NCBI RefSeq assembly: GCF_040719145.1
Contig: NZ_JBFDUZ010000004.1
Span: forward strand, 1-64,000
Reading direction: 5' to 3'
Source of the DNA: Paenibacillus sp. JQZ6Y-1
GTDB lineage: Bacteria; Bacillota; Bacilli; Paenibacillales; Paenibacillaceae
DNA length: 64,000 bases
Positions within the stretch are counted from its first letter, which is position 1. Every line of letters begins with the position of its first letter. The notes under the pieces were generated by a model. That model was not told the DNA's origin, searched no databases, and saw only the letters and a list, made by a program, of their open reading frames with translations. A program made the translations under genes and the position numbers. Shown one piece after another: positions 8,008 through 16,664 of this stretch.

Positions 8008-8760
8008 TTAGTATGCCAATCCGACTCGATACCCGATATAACGATCATCCTTCAATTGCTGATACGTAACATAAGCGGTATCTCCGGTGGACACTTGCGT
8101 ACCGCCTTCGGGTAACAGCTCTCGTTCCACTCGGTAGCCGCCTGTATATTCGCCATCTGGCAAATAGGTAGGGCAGACGATAGTCCATTGTAGCGACGAT
8201 TGGTGCAGCCATTCGTATACTTTGCGATGCTCTTCAGCGGCGCGGGTACTGCGCTGACGAGATTCGGTCGTTTCATAGCGGTATCGATCGGCAGCAGTAC
8301 GACTCTGCAAAATGCCTGCTGTACCGATGGTGATCAGTCGAGCAATGGATTGCTGCTGCATGATAGGGATCAAGGCGTTCATCGTAACAGTCAGCGCATC
8401 GGATTTATCGGTACCAATGGCGCTTATAACGGCATCTGTTCCATGCAAAGTAGCAAACAGGTGGTTACTGTCACGCGTATCGCCAGTTAAAATATGCAGC
8501 CGTGCATCTGAGCGACGTACCCCAACGGTATCAGGCTGTATGCTCTCTATCTGATCGGCAAAAGAAGGCGACAACCGCTCCATTTCGCCACGAATCGGCA
8601 CGCCCTGCTGATCCAGCGAAGGAATGTCGGTCGTAAACAGCTGTTCCTGCAACCGTTCGGGCGAACGTACTAGCACGGTGACATCATGTCCGGTACGCAG
8701 CAAATACTGCAAAATAAGCCGACCAGTACGACCTGTGGCACCGAGTAAAGCAATCTTCAT
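8008..8760 (-). CDS. NAD(P)-binding, NmrA/SDR-like oxidoreductase or sensor
   Basis: 250-residue Rossmann protein beginning MKIALLGATGRTG, a GxxGxxG dinucleotide-binding loop, followed by a beta-strand ending in VRSPERL. A second conserved block reads DAVISAIGTDKSD. The C-terminus ends in a short substrate-domain-like region. Atypical SDR proteins of this kind bind NAD(P)H and act as isomerase, reductase or redox sensor; the substrate is unknown. I chose the ATG at 8760 because AGGAGG lies about eight bases upstream on the minus strand and the nucleotide loop begins immediately. A longer in-frame start at 8847 has no such site. Confidence 0.85.
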   Translation of the reverse strand: MKIALLGATGRTGRLILQYLLRTGHDVTVLVRSPERLQEQLFTTDIPSLDQQGVPIRGEMERLSPSFADQIESIQPDTVGVRRSDARLHILTGDTRDSNHLFATLHGTDAVISAIGTDKSDALTVTMNALIPIMQQQSIARLITIGTAGILQSRTAADRYRYETTESRQRSTRAAEEHRKVYEWLHQSSLQWTIVCPTYLPDGEYTGGYRVERELLPEGGTQVSTGDTAYVTYQQLKDDRYIGYRVGLAY

Positions 8761-8885
8761 GTTCCATTCCTCCTGCGAAATGCGTATGGCACATCCGTAT
8801 TGTGCGTATCCGTATAGGAAGCCATCTTGGTTCTGTTGCGCATTCACTCGCTATCATGCAGCGAAGAACATTAAGAGCGAAATGA

Positions 8886-9176
8886 TTATTCTGCGTCCTG
8901 CCAATGCTGCTCGCAAAACGCTGCTAGTTCAACCTCTTCCTCGTCTTCCAGATCAAATTCGAGCAAACGGTCTGTTCCTTTTTCCACTAGATCGTAAGTG
9001 ACCAGCTTGCCTTGTCCGTCCTCTACTCGATAAACGGCACGAATATAGACACCATTCGGCGTGTACAAATCATCCTCTGCATCCACATCCAGATCGATTC
9101 TAAACTCATAACGCTTGCCCGCTAAAATGCCAAATGGATCACGAATCCATTCCACCTGATAACTTGTCATATCCAT
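8886..9176 (-). CDS. Small conserved acidic protein, DUF6509-like
   Basis: 96-residue soluble protein, strongly acidic in its C-terminal half (FDLEDEEEVEL). Its order of motifs, VEWIRDPFGILAGKRYEF then NGVYIRAVYRV, recalls the small Bacillales family catalogued as DUF6509; I make that match from memory. No catalytic residues or membrane segments are apparent and the function is unknown. The ATG at 9176 follows AGGAGG by nine bases; an earlier ATG at 9209 would add MQHRLRRRYIA, which contains the ribosome site itself. Probably transcribed alone. Confidence 0.72.
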   Translation of the reverse strand: MDMTSYQVEWIRDPFGILAGKRYEFRIDLDVDAEDDLYTPNGVYIRAVYRVEDGQGKLVTYDLVEKGTDRLLEFDLEDEEEVELAAFCEQHWQDAE

Positions 9177-9329
9177 AGCTATATACCTCCTGCGCAGACG
9201 ATGCTGCACTTATATCCTAATGTATGTGCACAGGCGCGCATAATGAGCCGCGTAGTGCCTGCTCTATTATACCATGGTTGTAAACAGGGGATGAAGTTGG
9301 ATATGCAAATGCTGCTAGGCAGAACAAAT

Positions 9330-9360
9330 GCCCAGACTCTCTGTTATCGAAAGTCTGGGC
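9330..9360 (-). terminator. Hairpin downstream of the PTS regulator
   Basis: Inverted repeat GCCCAGACT / AGTCTGGGC with a 13-base loop. On the minus strand it is followed by ATTTGTTCTG, a weak T-tract. It lies about 100 bases past the stop of the regulator at 9467 and is its likely terminator. Confidence 0.5.
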
Positions 9361-9466
9361 ATGGATTGAGATTGAGGGATGATATATGATGATGCGCTTG
9401 GATACATTTACGTTTTTATAGGATAGTCTGCAAGTTCCATATACGATCATTCGCATATGATCTAGG

Positions 9467-11443
9467 TTAACTGCCATATGGCTCCAAACTGCGAAGTGTC
9501 ATCGTTTCACGGGCAATGTCCAGAAAATCGTCAAAGCTGCGGCATTGCTGCAATCGTGCAAACAGCGGCTCTTGACGGATTAGCTCGACAAATAGATCGT
9601 AAATACCCATTGCTTGCTCGTAATCCTCTTTGCAAATGGACAGCATGAAAATCGCTTGTACACGGTTCTCGTCATCCCATTGCAGCGGCTCATCCAACAG
9701 ACACACATAGACGGCGGTACGAGTCGAACTTAGCTCCAATGGATGCGGGATTGCCATGCCTTGACCAAGTGCAGTGGATGCCATCTGCTCGCGCTCCAAT
9801 ACAGCTGGCAAAAAGTTCGACGTTACAATACCCTTTTCCAACAGATGCTCGCTCAATTGCCGCAGCAGCGTGAACTTGTCAGTCGCTGATGGCAGTCGGA
9901 CAAAGCAATCTGGTTGAAAGTAGCGCAGGCATGAGTTTTCCTCCTGCTGATCGCTTGTACGCACTAGCCGTGTAATGGATGCCATATCGCGGTCGGATGG
10001 AATAGGAGCGACAACGGTGGTCGGTTTGTTTTTCTGCTGCGGTAGACGGATGGTGGAGATGACCATATCTTCACGGATCGTGGACATCTGCTCATATTCG
10101 CGCAGCGATACGACCCGCGTCACATCCAACTCGGCAAATAGGGAACGCAGCCGTGATTCTAGAATACGAGCGGTGCCATAACCGGAGCCACACACAAGCA
10201 GAACGGTTTTGCGACGGCTGTAAGGAATATGGTACTTGCGTTCTAAGGCTGCACCAAAGTGAAGTGCCAGATAACCAATCTCATTGTCGTTAATATCGTA
10301 GGGAAATAGAGTTTGCAGCTGTTTGACAGCACCGATGGTAATCTCGTAAGCAAGTGGATAATGGCGACGAATATGTGCTAACAGAGGATTACGCATATTC
10401 ATCCCATGCTGCAAACGGATCATCATCGGCTTCAAATGAGCATATAGATCGCGTGGCAATCGTTCGTCGTCGCGCAGATCGTACGCATACCGTTCATGAA
10501 TATAGTCCAGCATTTGCTTTACTGCCAGCAGCAAACGGTCGGATTGTAGCTCCTGCCACTGCTCACTGGTCATACATTTGCTGGCGATATGCAGCTGTAT
10601 ATAGTACTGCTCGCCCGGTGGACATTGCAGTTCATATTGCTGTTCCAGCTCCCGCAGCAGTCCATTCACCAGCTCCTCATGATGATCCGCAGGCGGCATC
10701 TCGTCAAACGATTCTAGCCCATGCCCAGCACGAATACGCAAAATCATTACTGCCAGATGGGTGATCAGATCCTTGAGTGCGAGGTCTGCCATCTGCACAT
10801 GATGGTTCTGCAAATGAGCGGTCACCAGCTTATGCAACTGACGCAGGTCTACAGGCTGTAGCAAATGCTCCTGCTCTGTTGACCAGTCAGACCAGCCGTG
10901 TTCTTCATCACGGGTATCGGCGTATTCTGCTAGACAGTAGCGAATATGAGTCTCTGAACCGGATAATCGGATTCCGTGTGCTGGCTTGATGGATAGCTGT
11001 AGACTGTACTTTTCGATGATCTGACGCAATATTTTTAGATCATTGTTCATGGTAGCGCGACTAATGAACAGCGAATCGGCGAGGTCTTCCATGCGCATAT
11101 AGTCATTGGCATTGAGCAGGGTGAATAGCTCATATCGGATGCGTTCTTCCGGTGTGTCCGGCAGTACAGGCTCGGTTGCTGCTTCTTCGGCAGATTCGCC
11201 GCATAACCGTGCATATTGGTGTTCATCATCCACGACGATCAGATGACCTTGATTGCGCTGTGATTCTAGATGAGCGCCACCGTTTTGAAGCAGCTCGTTC
11301 AGCTTTTTCAGATCATCGCGGATGGTGCGTTCGGTGACATCCAGCATCTCGGCAAGTGCGCGGGTTGTCCAGCCTTGTTCGCGGGCAGAGCTATCGCGCA
11401 GAAGCAGGAACAGCTTTTTCAATCGACGGTATGGAAATGACAT
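9467..11443 (-). CDS. PRD-containing PTS-regulated transcription regulator (ManR/MtlR/LicR type)
   Basis: 658-residue activator of a sugar PTS locus, controlled by phosphorylation. Order of domains: N-terminal HTH (TTRALAEMLDVTERTIRDDL, about 25-45) and a second HTH (MEDLADSLFISRATMNNDLK), PRD1 and PRD2 with conserved His (for example DLITHLAVMILRIRAGHG and NEIGYLALHFGAAL), an EIIB-GatB-like domain with Cys in LLVCGSGYGTARILE, and a C-terminal fructose/mannitol-type EIIA domain with the His site in GMAIPHPLE. All phosphorylation residues seem to be present. It is the last gene downstream of EIIA-EIIB-EIIC-mannosidase on the same strand, so it very likely activates that operon. The start has AAAGGAGG upstream. 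Confidence 0.93.
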   Translation of the reverse strand: MSFPYRRLKKLFLLLRDSSAREQGWTTRALAEMLDVTERTIRDDLKKLNELLQNGGAHLESQRNQGHLIVVDDEHQYARLCGESAEEAATEPVLPDTPEERIRYELFTLLNANDYMRMEDLADSLFISRATMNNDLKILRQIIEKYSLQLSIKPAHGIRLSGSETHIRYCLAEYADTRDEEHGWSDWSTEQEHLLQPVDLRQLHKLVTAHLQNHHVQMADLALKDLITHLAVMILRIRAGHGLESFDEMPPADHHEELVNGLLRELEQQYELQCPPGEQYYIQLHIASKCMTSEQWQELQSDRLLLAVKQMLDYIHERYAYDLRDDERLPRDLYAHLKPMMIRLQHGMNMRNPLLAHIRRHYPLAYEITIGAVKQLQTLFPYDINDNEIGYLALHFGAALERKYHIPYSRRKTVLLVCGSGYGTARILESRLRSLFAELDVTRVVSLREYEQMSTIREDMVISTIRLPQQKNKPTTVVAPIPSDRDMASITRLVRTSDQQEENSCLRYFQPDCFVRLPSATDKFTLLRQLSEHLLEKGIVTSNFLPAVLEREQMASTALGQGMAIPHPLELSSTRTAVYVCLLDEPLQWDDENRVQAIFMLSICKEDYEQAMGIYDLFVELIRQEPLFARLQQCRSFDDFLDIARETMTLRSLEPYGS

Positions 11444-11523
11444 ATGGCATCAGACCTCCTTTCCGATAGGCTGTTAAGGATTACGTAATAACGTTCGTTT
11501 ATACATTATTCAAAAGTAAGTTG

Positions 11524-11559
11524 TTGTATATTGTAGCTTACTACTCAGCCAATATACAA
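11524..11559. promoter_or_regulatory. Perfect 10-bp inverted repeat upstream of the regulator gene
   Basis: TTGTATATTG and CAATATACAA, exact reverse complements separated by 16 bases, sit in the 221-base gap between the mannosidase stop and the regulator start. There is no T-tract on either side, so a protein-binding site or leader hairpin is likelier than a terminator. It may be an autoregulatory operator of the PRD regulator. The same half-site is not seen at the EIIA promoter. Confidence 0.5.
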
Positions 11560-11664
11560 ATTCGCTGAGGCTGTATATCGACTGAAGCAGGATGGTATAG
11601 GCTGAATGCTGAATGGAAATTCCCCGTCCTGTTATGGGAATGCTGCATACTGATCGCTAACCTA

Positions 11665-14451
11665 TTATTGAACGGTAGTTGATCGCTTTGCCAGAATGGT
11701 TTGCAGTTTGGCATGACTCAATTCCGGCAATTGCACCACATTGGAATCAGAAGTAGAGGTAGACGGAATCGGTGCTCCGGGAATCGGCTGTTCCTGTAAG
11801 CTAGTCAAACAAATGTCCACAGGTACGGTAAATTGCAATGACGCTTGAGCTGACTTGTGTACATATGGATTGAAGGTGCGCACAATGTAGCCATCCTCGT
11901 GTTCTGCCTTTTTAAAAGCGCTCAGTATGGCGTCGGATTCCGGTGTAAATGACATCAGGCTGTAGCTTGGTGGCAGTACACGGTCTTCGTCACGGAAGGC
12001 GAAGATTAGGCGACCATTCAGGAAATCGCACAGCTGATAGCTGCTAAATGGCGTCAAATACTCGCGCGCCGCCTTAGCAATATGGGCGTCGTCAAAGCTG
12101 GATTCATGCACATGCAGGGCAAAGGTAAAGGACAGCTTGCCCAGTAGCTGAGCGTCTGGTGTTTCTACGATCTTCTCACCTGAGGCACGACCGGGGCGAT
12201 ACAGCAGATTTTCTTTGCCCATATAGCCAAAGGTACGGAACAAGGTGAGAGCGATGGTCGTGTAATCCTCGCCGACAATCTCGTATTCGCGTACACCCTC
12301 GGTCATAACCATCATGCCGTGCGTACCATCATTCAGCCCGGCATAGCTCTGCATCGCTTCGATGGTAATCGGCTTCTCCTGCCACTGCTCGGCTTCCCAA
12401 ATTGCTGCTTCTGGTAGCGAGGTAGGACGCTGAATCACACCGAAGGGTTGGTCAGCAATCGACAATTGGGAAGAGATGCCCGTATCGAACAGTACACGCA
12501 GCCGATGACTGAGAACATGATTATCCACGTCCACAGCAAAGCGGATCAGCTTCTCCCCACGACGTAGACTGATGTGAGCCTCAATGGGAAGTGTGCCCGT
12601 GCAGATTCCACTCGCACGCTCTTCCAGATTCGCAGGCACGCTCAAGTTATACCGTAACTTCAACTCCTGCGAGACAGGGGTGATCGTCGTGGTTACCTGC
12701 ACACCGCTACCGCGCGACGAAACGATCAGATCCAGCTCTGGTGGCGAGTAATTATACGAATCGCCATCATCACCATTGTCCTGAAATACCATCTGATCGG
12801 TATACAGACGTGCGGATGCTTTGTCCGTAATAGAGAGCGCTCCATTCGATTGGACTACGATGATGAAATGTTCATTTTCAATGATGGTATCATTACTGCG
12901 CTGGTTATGTGTATGCTCACTTAGCGCTTGCTCACTACAATCAAATACAATCTGTGTGTAGCCCATCGCTGGGACTTCGCTTAAATCGACCAGCAGCGTG
13001 GCACGGAATACGCGCTCCGGCATATACACCTTGCGGCTTGGATTCAGATCGATATGCTGACCGAGCACATAGTCGGTTTGCTCAATCTTCTCGACAATCG
13101 CATAGTCCAGTATATTGCCTTGCAAATCGCGGATAACGAACGGCTTTTCGGGCAAATAGGCATCCAGCTCAGTAACACCAGAACGCGGATAAGGCAATGT
13201 ATTGAATACGGTAAAAGCGAATGTCTCCTCCTGCTGAATGTGCGAAGCAATCAGACGCATATGCAGATCGAGCAGATTGGTCGCAATATCGTGCGCCTGC
13301 TTGTAGCGGAAAGCGACATCGCGGTTGGTCGTATCGCTATTGCAACCGCCAATACTATCGTGAGCGGCATTTTCAAACATAAGCTTCCAAATGTCTTCCA
13401 CAATGCGGTGCGGATAGTCGTTGCCAAGCGAATGGCTAATCGCCAATACAGGCTCCAGCGTATTCACGATTAAATTCTCAATCGTATTGTTCAGCTGTTT
13501 CAGATCGGCACGGGTGGAGAAGATGGATTTGTGAATGCGCATATGCTTGGCTTCCATTAGTTCGCCGCGTAGTATGGGCAGTTCCACTTGCTGACTTGCC
13601 TGTTCCGCCTGCTGCATAAAACGCTCCGGTTCGTCGATGACATACTCATGTTGATTGTCCAACTCATTAAAACGACGCACCAGCTGTGGCAGATTCTGAC
13701 GTACCGGCGCTTGGTCAAAGCCATTTGGAAAGTACAGGTGGGGGATGGAGGCTTTGTTTTCCAAGGCGGAAATCTGGCGGTTCAAATAGGTTGCCAGTTC
13801 CTCTTCCTCCTCAGGAATATTGCCACCGTAATAATAGCCGAATGGCATCTGCACAGCGAATACGGTACTGCCATCCGAGCCTTCCCATGTAAATTCGGTA
13901 TGGGGATTCGTATTGTCAGCGACACCACGCCAGAACAGGAAATGCTGGATGCCGAATTCGCGATAAATCTGCGGCATCTGAGCGGATTGACCAAACGCGT
14001 CCGGCACATAGCCTACTTTCATGGCATGACCATAGCGATTGGCGGTTTCCATGCCGTAGTATAGATTGCGCACGATGGACTCTCCCGAAATGACTAGCTG
14101 ATCGGTCTGTGTATACCAAGGTCCTGTCATCAGGCGACGGTCGGTAACGAGGCGGCGAATCCGTTCCTCGTCTTCGGGGCACCAGCGGATATAATCATCC
14201 AGCAGCGACCCTTGCGCGTCGAGCAGATAATAGTGGAAACCATCAATCTGCTCCAAGGCGTGCAGCACTTCTTTGACATGCTTGACCAGATACACTTTGG
14301 AGCGGGAGGTGGTAAAGTACCATTCCCGATCCCAGTGTGTATGCGGAATCACGTGAACTGTACTTTGTGTATTGGCAGCAGAATGGTTGTCCGGTGTGGA
14401 CTGTGCAGTATGGGCTGTTGTGTTGGGGGTATTGCTAGTAGTATGGTTCAT
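11665..14451 (-). CDS. GH38 alpha-mannosidase, probably mannosylglycerate hydrolase-like
   Basis: 928-residue cytoplasmic glycoside hydrolase. The GH38 signature HTHWDREW is at 37-44; His39 and Asp41 fit the zinc ligands and Asp117 (WYTQTD) is conserved. The nucleophile position fits Asp151 in GYVPDAFGQS, and AHDSIGGCNSD supplies the last zinc His. Beta-sandwich domains fill the C-terminal half. About 30 Thr/Asn-rich residues precede the catalytic domain, although GGAGGG stands 11 bases before this ATG. In E. coli a homologous hydrolase (MngB) cleaves mannosylglycerate phosphate delivered by a fructose-family PTS. Placement 60 bases after EIIC on the same strand supports that role, but another alpha-mannoside is possible. 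Confidence 0.9.
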   Translation of the reverse strand: MNHTTSNTPNTTAHTAQSTPDNHSAANTQSTVHVIPHTHWDREWYFTTSRSKVYLVKHVKEVLHALEQIDGFHYYLLDAQGSLLDDYIRWCPEDEERIRRLVTDRRLMTGPWYTQTDQLVISGESIVRNLYYGMETANRYGHAMKVGYVPDAFGQSAQMPQIYREFGIQHFLFWRGVADNTNPHTEFTWEGSDGSTVFAVQMPFGYYYGGNIPEEEEELATYLNRQISALENKASIPHLYFPNGFDQAPVRQNLPQLVRRFNELDNQHEYVIDEPERFMQQAEQASQQVELPILRGELMEAKHMRIHKSIFSTRADLKQLNNTIENLIVNTLEPVLAISHSLGNDYPHRIVEDIWKLMFENAAHDSIGGCNSDTTNRDVAFRYKQAHDIATNLLDLHMRLIASHIQQEETFAFTVFNTLPYPRSGVTELDAYLPEKPFVIRDLQGNILDYAIVEKIEQTDYVLGQHIDLNPSRKVYMPERVFRATLLVDLSEVPAMGYTQIVFDCSEQALSEHTHNQRSNDTIIENEHFIIVVQSNGALSITDKASARLYTDQMVFQDNGDDGDSYNYSPPELDLIVSSRGSGVQVTTTITPVSQELKLRYNLSVPANLEERASGICTGTLPIEAHISLRRGEKLIRFAVDVDNHVLSHRLRVLFDTGISSQLSIADQPFGVIQRPTSLPEAAIWEAEQWQEKPITIEAMQSYAGLNDGTHGMMVMTEGVREYEIVGEDYTTIALTLFRTFGYMGKENLLYRPGRASGEKIVETPDAQLLGKLSFTFALHVHESSFDDAHIAKAAREYLTPFSSYQLCDFLNGRLIFAFRDEDRVLPPSYSLMSFTPESDAILSAFKKAEHEDGYIVRTFNPYVHKSAQASLQFTVPVDICLTSLQEQPIPGAPIPSTSTSDSNVVQLPELSHAKLQTILAKRSTTVQ

Positions 14452-14511
14452 CTCTATATGCTCCCTCCGGTAAATCAGGTTGTAAGACAGGACGGCAGAA
14501 CGAATGTGAGA

Positions 14512-15627
14512 TCAGTCGAAAACCAGTTCGATTTCTTCACCGTTATGCTTCACGGATGCGTCGCGAGTTGCGGTTTTCTTTTCCTCTTCATCTTTGAAAT
14601 TGACCAGCATTGTGCCTGCTGCGACAATCAGTGCACCGACGATGCCGCCAGCGAGATAAGCGATAGGCGTACCGACCGAGATCGCGCCATACAATCCACC
14701 GATCGGCGGCATGATAACGTGGGCGCCAAGCAGTGCAGTCAATGCGGCACCAGCGGCACAGGCGATCATATTGATCGGAATCATTTTTGCTGGATTGCGC
14801 AGTGTAAAGGGAATCGCCCCTTCGGTAATGCCGATAATACCCATAATGACGGAGCCTTTGCCAGCTTCGCGGAAGGTCTGCGAGAAGCGGCTGCGCATGA
14901 GCAATGTTGCCAGACCGTAACCGAGCGGCGGAATACAGATCGCGATATTAATGAAAATATTCGGCAGATATACGCCAGACAGAAACAGAGCGTTACCCGC
15001 CATCCAAGCGGCTTTGTTGACTGGACCGCCAAGATCAAAGCCGATCATCGCACCGAGAATAATCGCCAGCAGTACGGCATTCGTGCCGCTCTGACTCATG
15101 TGCTGAATCCAGCCGACCAGAAACGTGTTCACAGCACTAAGCGGACCGCCGAGGATCACCGCCATTAGAATACCAGTCAATCCAACCGTAATGAGCGGCA
15201 GGATGATCAGTGGAACAGAACCAGCAGCTGCGCCGGTGATTTTGACCTTCTTTTTCACCCAAAGCGTGATATATCCGGCAAAGAAACCGGAGATCAGCGC
15301 GCCGAGAAAACCAGCGTTGGTTTGCTGGGCAAGTACACCGCCGATGAGACCAGCAGCGAGTGCAGGCTTGTCTCCGATGGAATAGGCGATATACGCAGAC
15401 AGTACAATCGTCAGCAGACCGATGCCGCTCCAGCCGACATTTTCAACGAGGTACAGAATGTGCAAGAATCCGCTTCCATCTTTGTACGGACTGAAATCGG
15501 TAATGCCCATAGACAGACCGATAATTTTACAAACGGCAACGATTAACGAGCCAGCGATAATGACGGGTAGCAAATAAGAGATACCTGTCATGAGATGCGT
15601 TTTTGCTTCACTAAGCCACTTTTTCAT
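14512..15627 (-). CDS. PTS fructose-family EIIC permease
   Basis: Integral membrane translocation subunit, 371 residues with about nine hydrophobic segments, starting with the family-typical MTGISYLLPVIIAGSLIVA. The sugar is moved in while the separately encoded EIIB phosphorylates it. The block ITEGAIPFTLRNPAKMIPIN is the conserved EIIC substrate loop, with Glu in the TEGAIPF signature. The charged C-terminus (FKDEEEKKTATRD) is cytoplasmic. ATG 15627 has GAGGAGAGA nine bases upstream. It lies 55 bases after EIIB and 60 before the mannosidase, so all four are one operon. Confidence 0.93.
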   Translation of the reverse strand: MKKWLSEAKTHLMTGISYLLPVIIAGSLIVAVCKIIGLSMGITDFSPYKDGSGFLHILYLVENVGWSGIGLLTIVLSAYIAYSIGDKPALAAGLIGGVLAQQTNAGFLGALISGFFAGYITLWVKKKVKITGAAAGSVPLIILPLITVGLTGILMAVILGGPLSAVNTFLVGWIQHMSQSGTNAVLLAIILGAMIGFDLGGPVNKAAWMAGNALFLSGVYLPNIFINIAICIPPLGYGLATLLMRSRFSQTFREAGKGSVIMGIIGITEGAIPFTLRNPAKMIPINMIACAAGAALTALLGAHVIMPPIGGLYGAISVGTPIAYLAGGIVGALIVAAGTMLVNFKDEEEKKTATRDASVKHNGEEIELVFD

Positions 15628-15682
15628 CGGACTCTCTCCTCATAAGGAAGATATATCCCCGGCGAACCGGGGCGCATGGATA

Positions 15683-16000
15683 TTATTGACGCGAAGATAC
15701 GGCTTCGACAGCTTTGGTCAGTACGGCTTCTGCATTGTTGACGGCATGACCAATCTTCACACGGACAATTTGCTTGCCATCAAAGCGCTCCATATCCTTG
15801 ATTGTCTGGTCAGAAGCGATAAGCACAAAATGAGCATCTGCAATATCAGTAGTCGATAATTCGTTAATCTGTCCCATTGCGCCCTGCTGCTCTACCTTGA
15901 TGTCGTAACCGAGCTGTTGTGCTGCTTTTTCCAATGCTTTGGCTGCCATAGGGGTGTGTGCCAGACCTGCAATACATGAAGTAACGCCTACGATTTTCAT
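15683..16000 (-). CDS. PTS fructose-family EIIB component
   Basis: 105-residue cytoplasmic phosphocarrier. It begins MKIVGVTSCIAGLAHTPMAA; Cys9 is the phosphorylated residue, within the CxxGxAHTxMAA loop typical of fructose-type EIIB. It takes phosphate from EIIA and gives it to the incoming sugar. Its ATG shares one base with the TAA of the EIIA gene (TAATG), a translational-coupling arrangement. Confidence 0.94.
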   Translation of the reverse strand: MKIVGVTSCIAGLAHTPMAAKALEKAAQQLGYDIKVEQQGAMGQINELSTTDIADAHFVLIASDQTIKDMERFDGKQIVRVKIGHAVNNAEAVLTKAVEAVSSRQ

Positions 16001-16455
16001 TATGATACCAGTCCTTCCGCAGATTGATGAAGCAAGCCGTATACATCGTCCGGCTGCTTGGCTTGCGCCATGGAAGCTTTGAATGAGTCTTCTAATAATA
16101 AGGTTGCTAATGAGGAAATGATTTGTAGATGCGACATGTCTACTTGTTCCTTAGGCACTAGAATGGCAAATACGTACCGAACCGGCTGTCCGTCATGGGA
16201 TTCCCAGTCGATCGTCTGCGCCAGTCGGATGATCAGCACCGCTGGTTGCTGGACGGCTGCACTCTGAGTGTGGGGGATCGCAAATTGATCCTGTAAGCCA
16301 GTGGAGTAGACATGTTCCCGCTCCCACAGATCGTGAATGATCTGCTCCGGCTCTGACGTAATCTGGAGCTGCGCCGCACGATCTGCGATAAATTCAAATA
16401 CCGCTTGTTTGCTCGGTAACGGCTGGTCTAGGTAGATATGTTCTCTGGTAATCAT
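16000..16455 (-). CDS. PTS fructose/mannitol-family EIIA component
   Basis: 151-residue phosphocarrier that takes phosphate from HPr. The active site is His62 in FAIPHTQS, and the preceding REHVYSTGL is the usual family motif. It is the first gene of the minus-strand operon EIIA-EIIB-EIIC-GH38-regulator. AAAGGAGG is nine bases before the ATG. A cre-like sequence lies about 80 bases upstream. In E. coli the equivalent MngA is one fused EIIABC polypeptide, whereas here the three parts are separate. Confidence 0.94.
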   Translation of the reverse strand: MITREHIYLDQPLPSKQAVFEFIADRAAQLQITSEPEQIIHDLWEREHVYSTGLQDQFAIPHTQSAAVQQPAVLIIRLAQTIDWESHDGQPVRYVFAILVPKEQVDMSHLQIISSLATLLLEDSFKASMAQAKQPDDVYGLLHQSAEGLVS

Positions 16456-16528
16456 GGATGTCTCTCCTCCTTTCGGTGAAGCTCTCTGTATGTGATGGTA
16501 AGTAGGGTGTGGTGTGATTTTTCATTAA

Positions 16529-16542
16529 GATAAGCGCTTACA
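16529..16542 (-). promoter_or_regulatory. cre-like site upstream of the PTS/mannosidase operon
   Basis: GATAAGCGCTTACA contains the fully palindromic core TAAGCGCTTA and matches the CcpA cre consensus at 12 of 14 positions. It lies about 75-90 bases before the EIIA start. CcpA control would be expected for a PTS operon. I could not place -35 and -10 boxes confidently around it. Confidence 0.6.
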
Positions 16543-16664
16543 AGATCATTGTAGACGATGACGAGGAAGGGTTTAATCTATAAAATTTCCGTTACTTGCG
16601 GAAATGGATTGTCAGAATCAATGATATAATCTTTGTATACTACATAAAAAAGGGGTTCAATAGA

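Noticed and set aside
7733-8048. Long open frames through the 9-bp repeat (Met-Arg-Lys on plus, Phe-Ala-Ser on minus)
   Set aside because: The composition comes only from a repeat of length divisible by three. There is no sensible gene start or homology.
14212-15168. 318-codon plus-strand ORF opposite the EIIC gene
   Set aside because: Antisense to a clear membrane protein, rich in Cys, His and Gln; not a gene.
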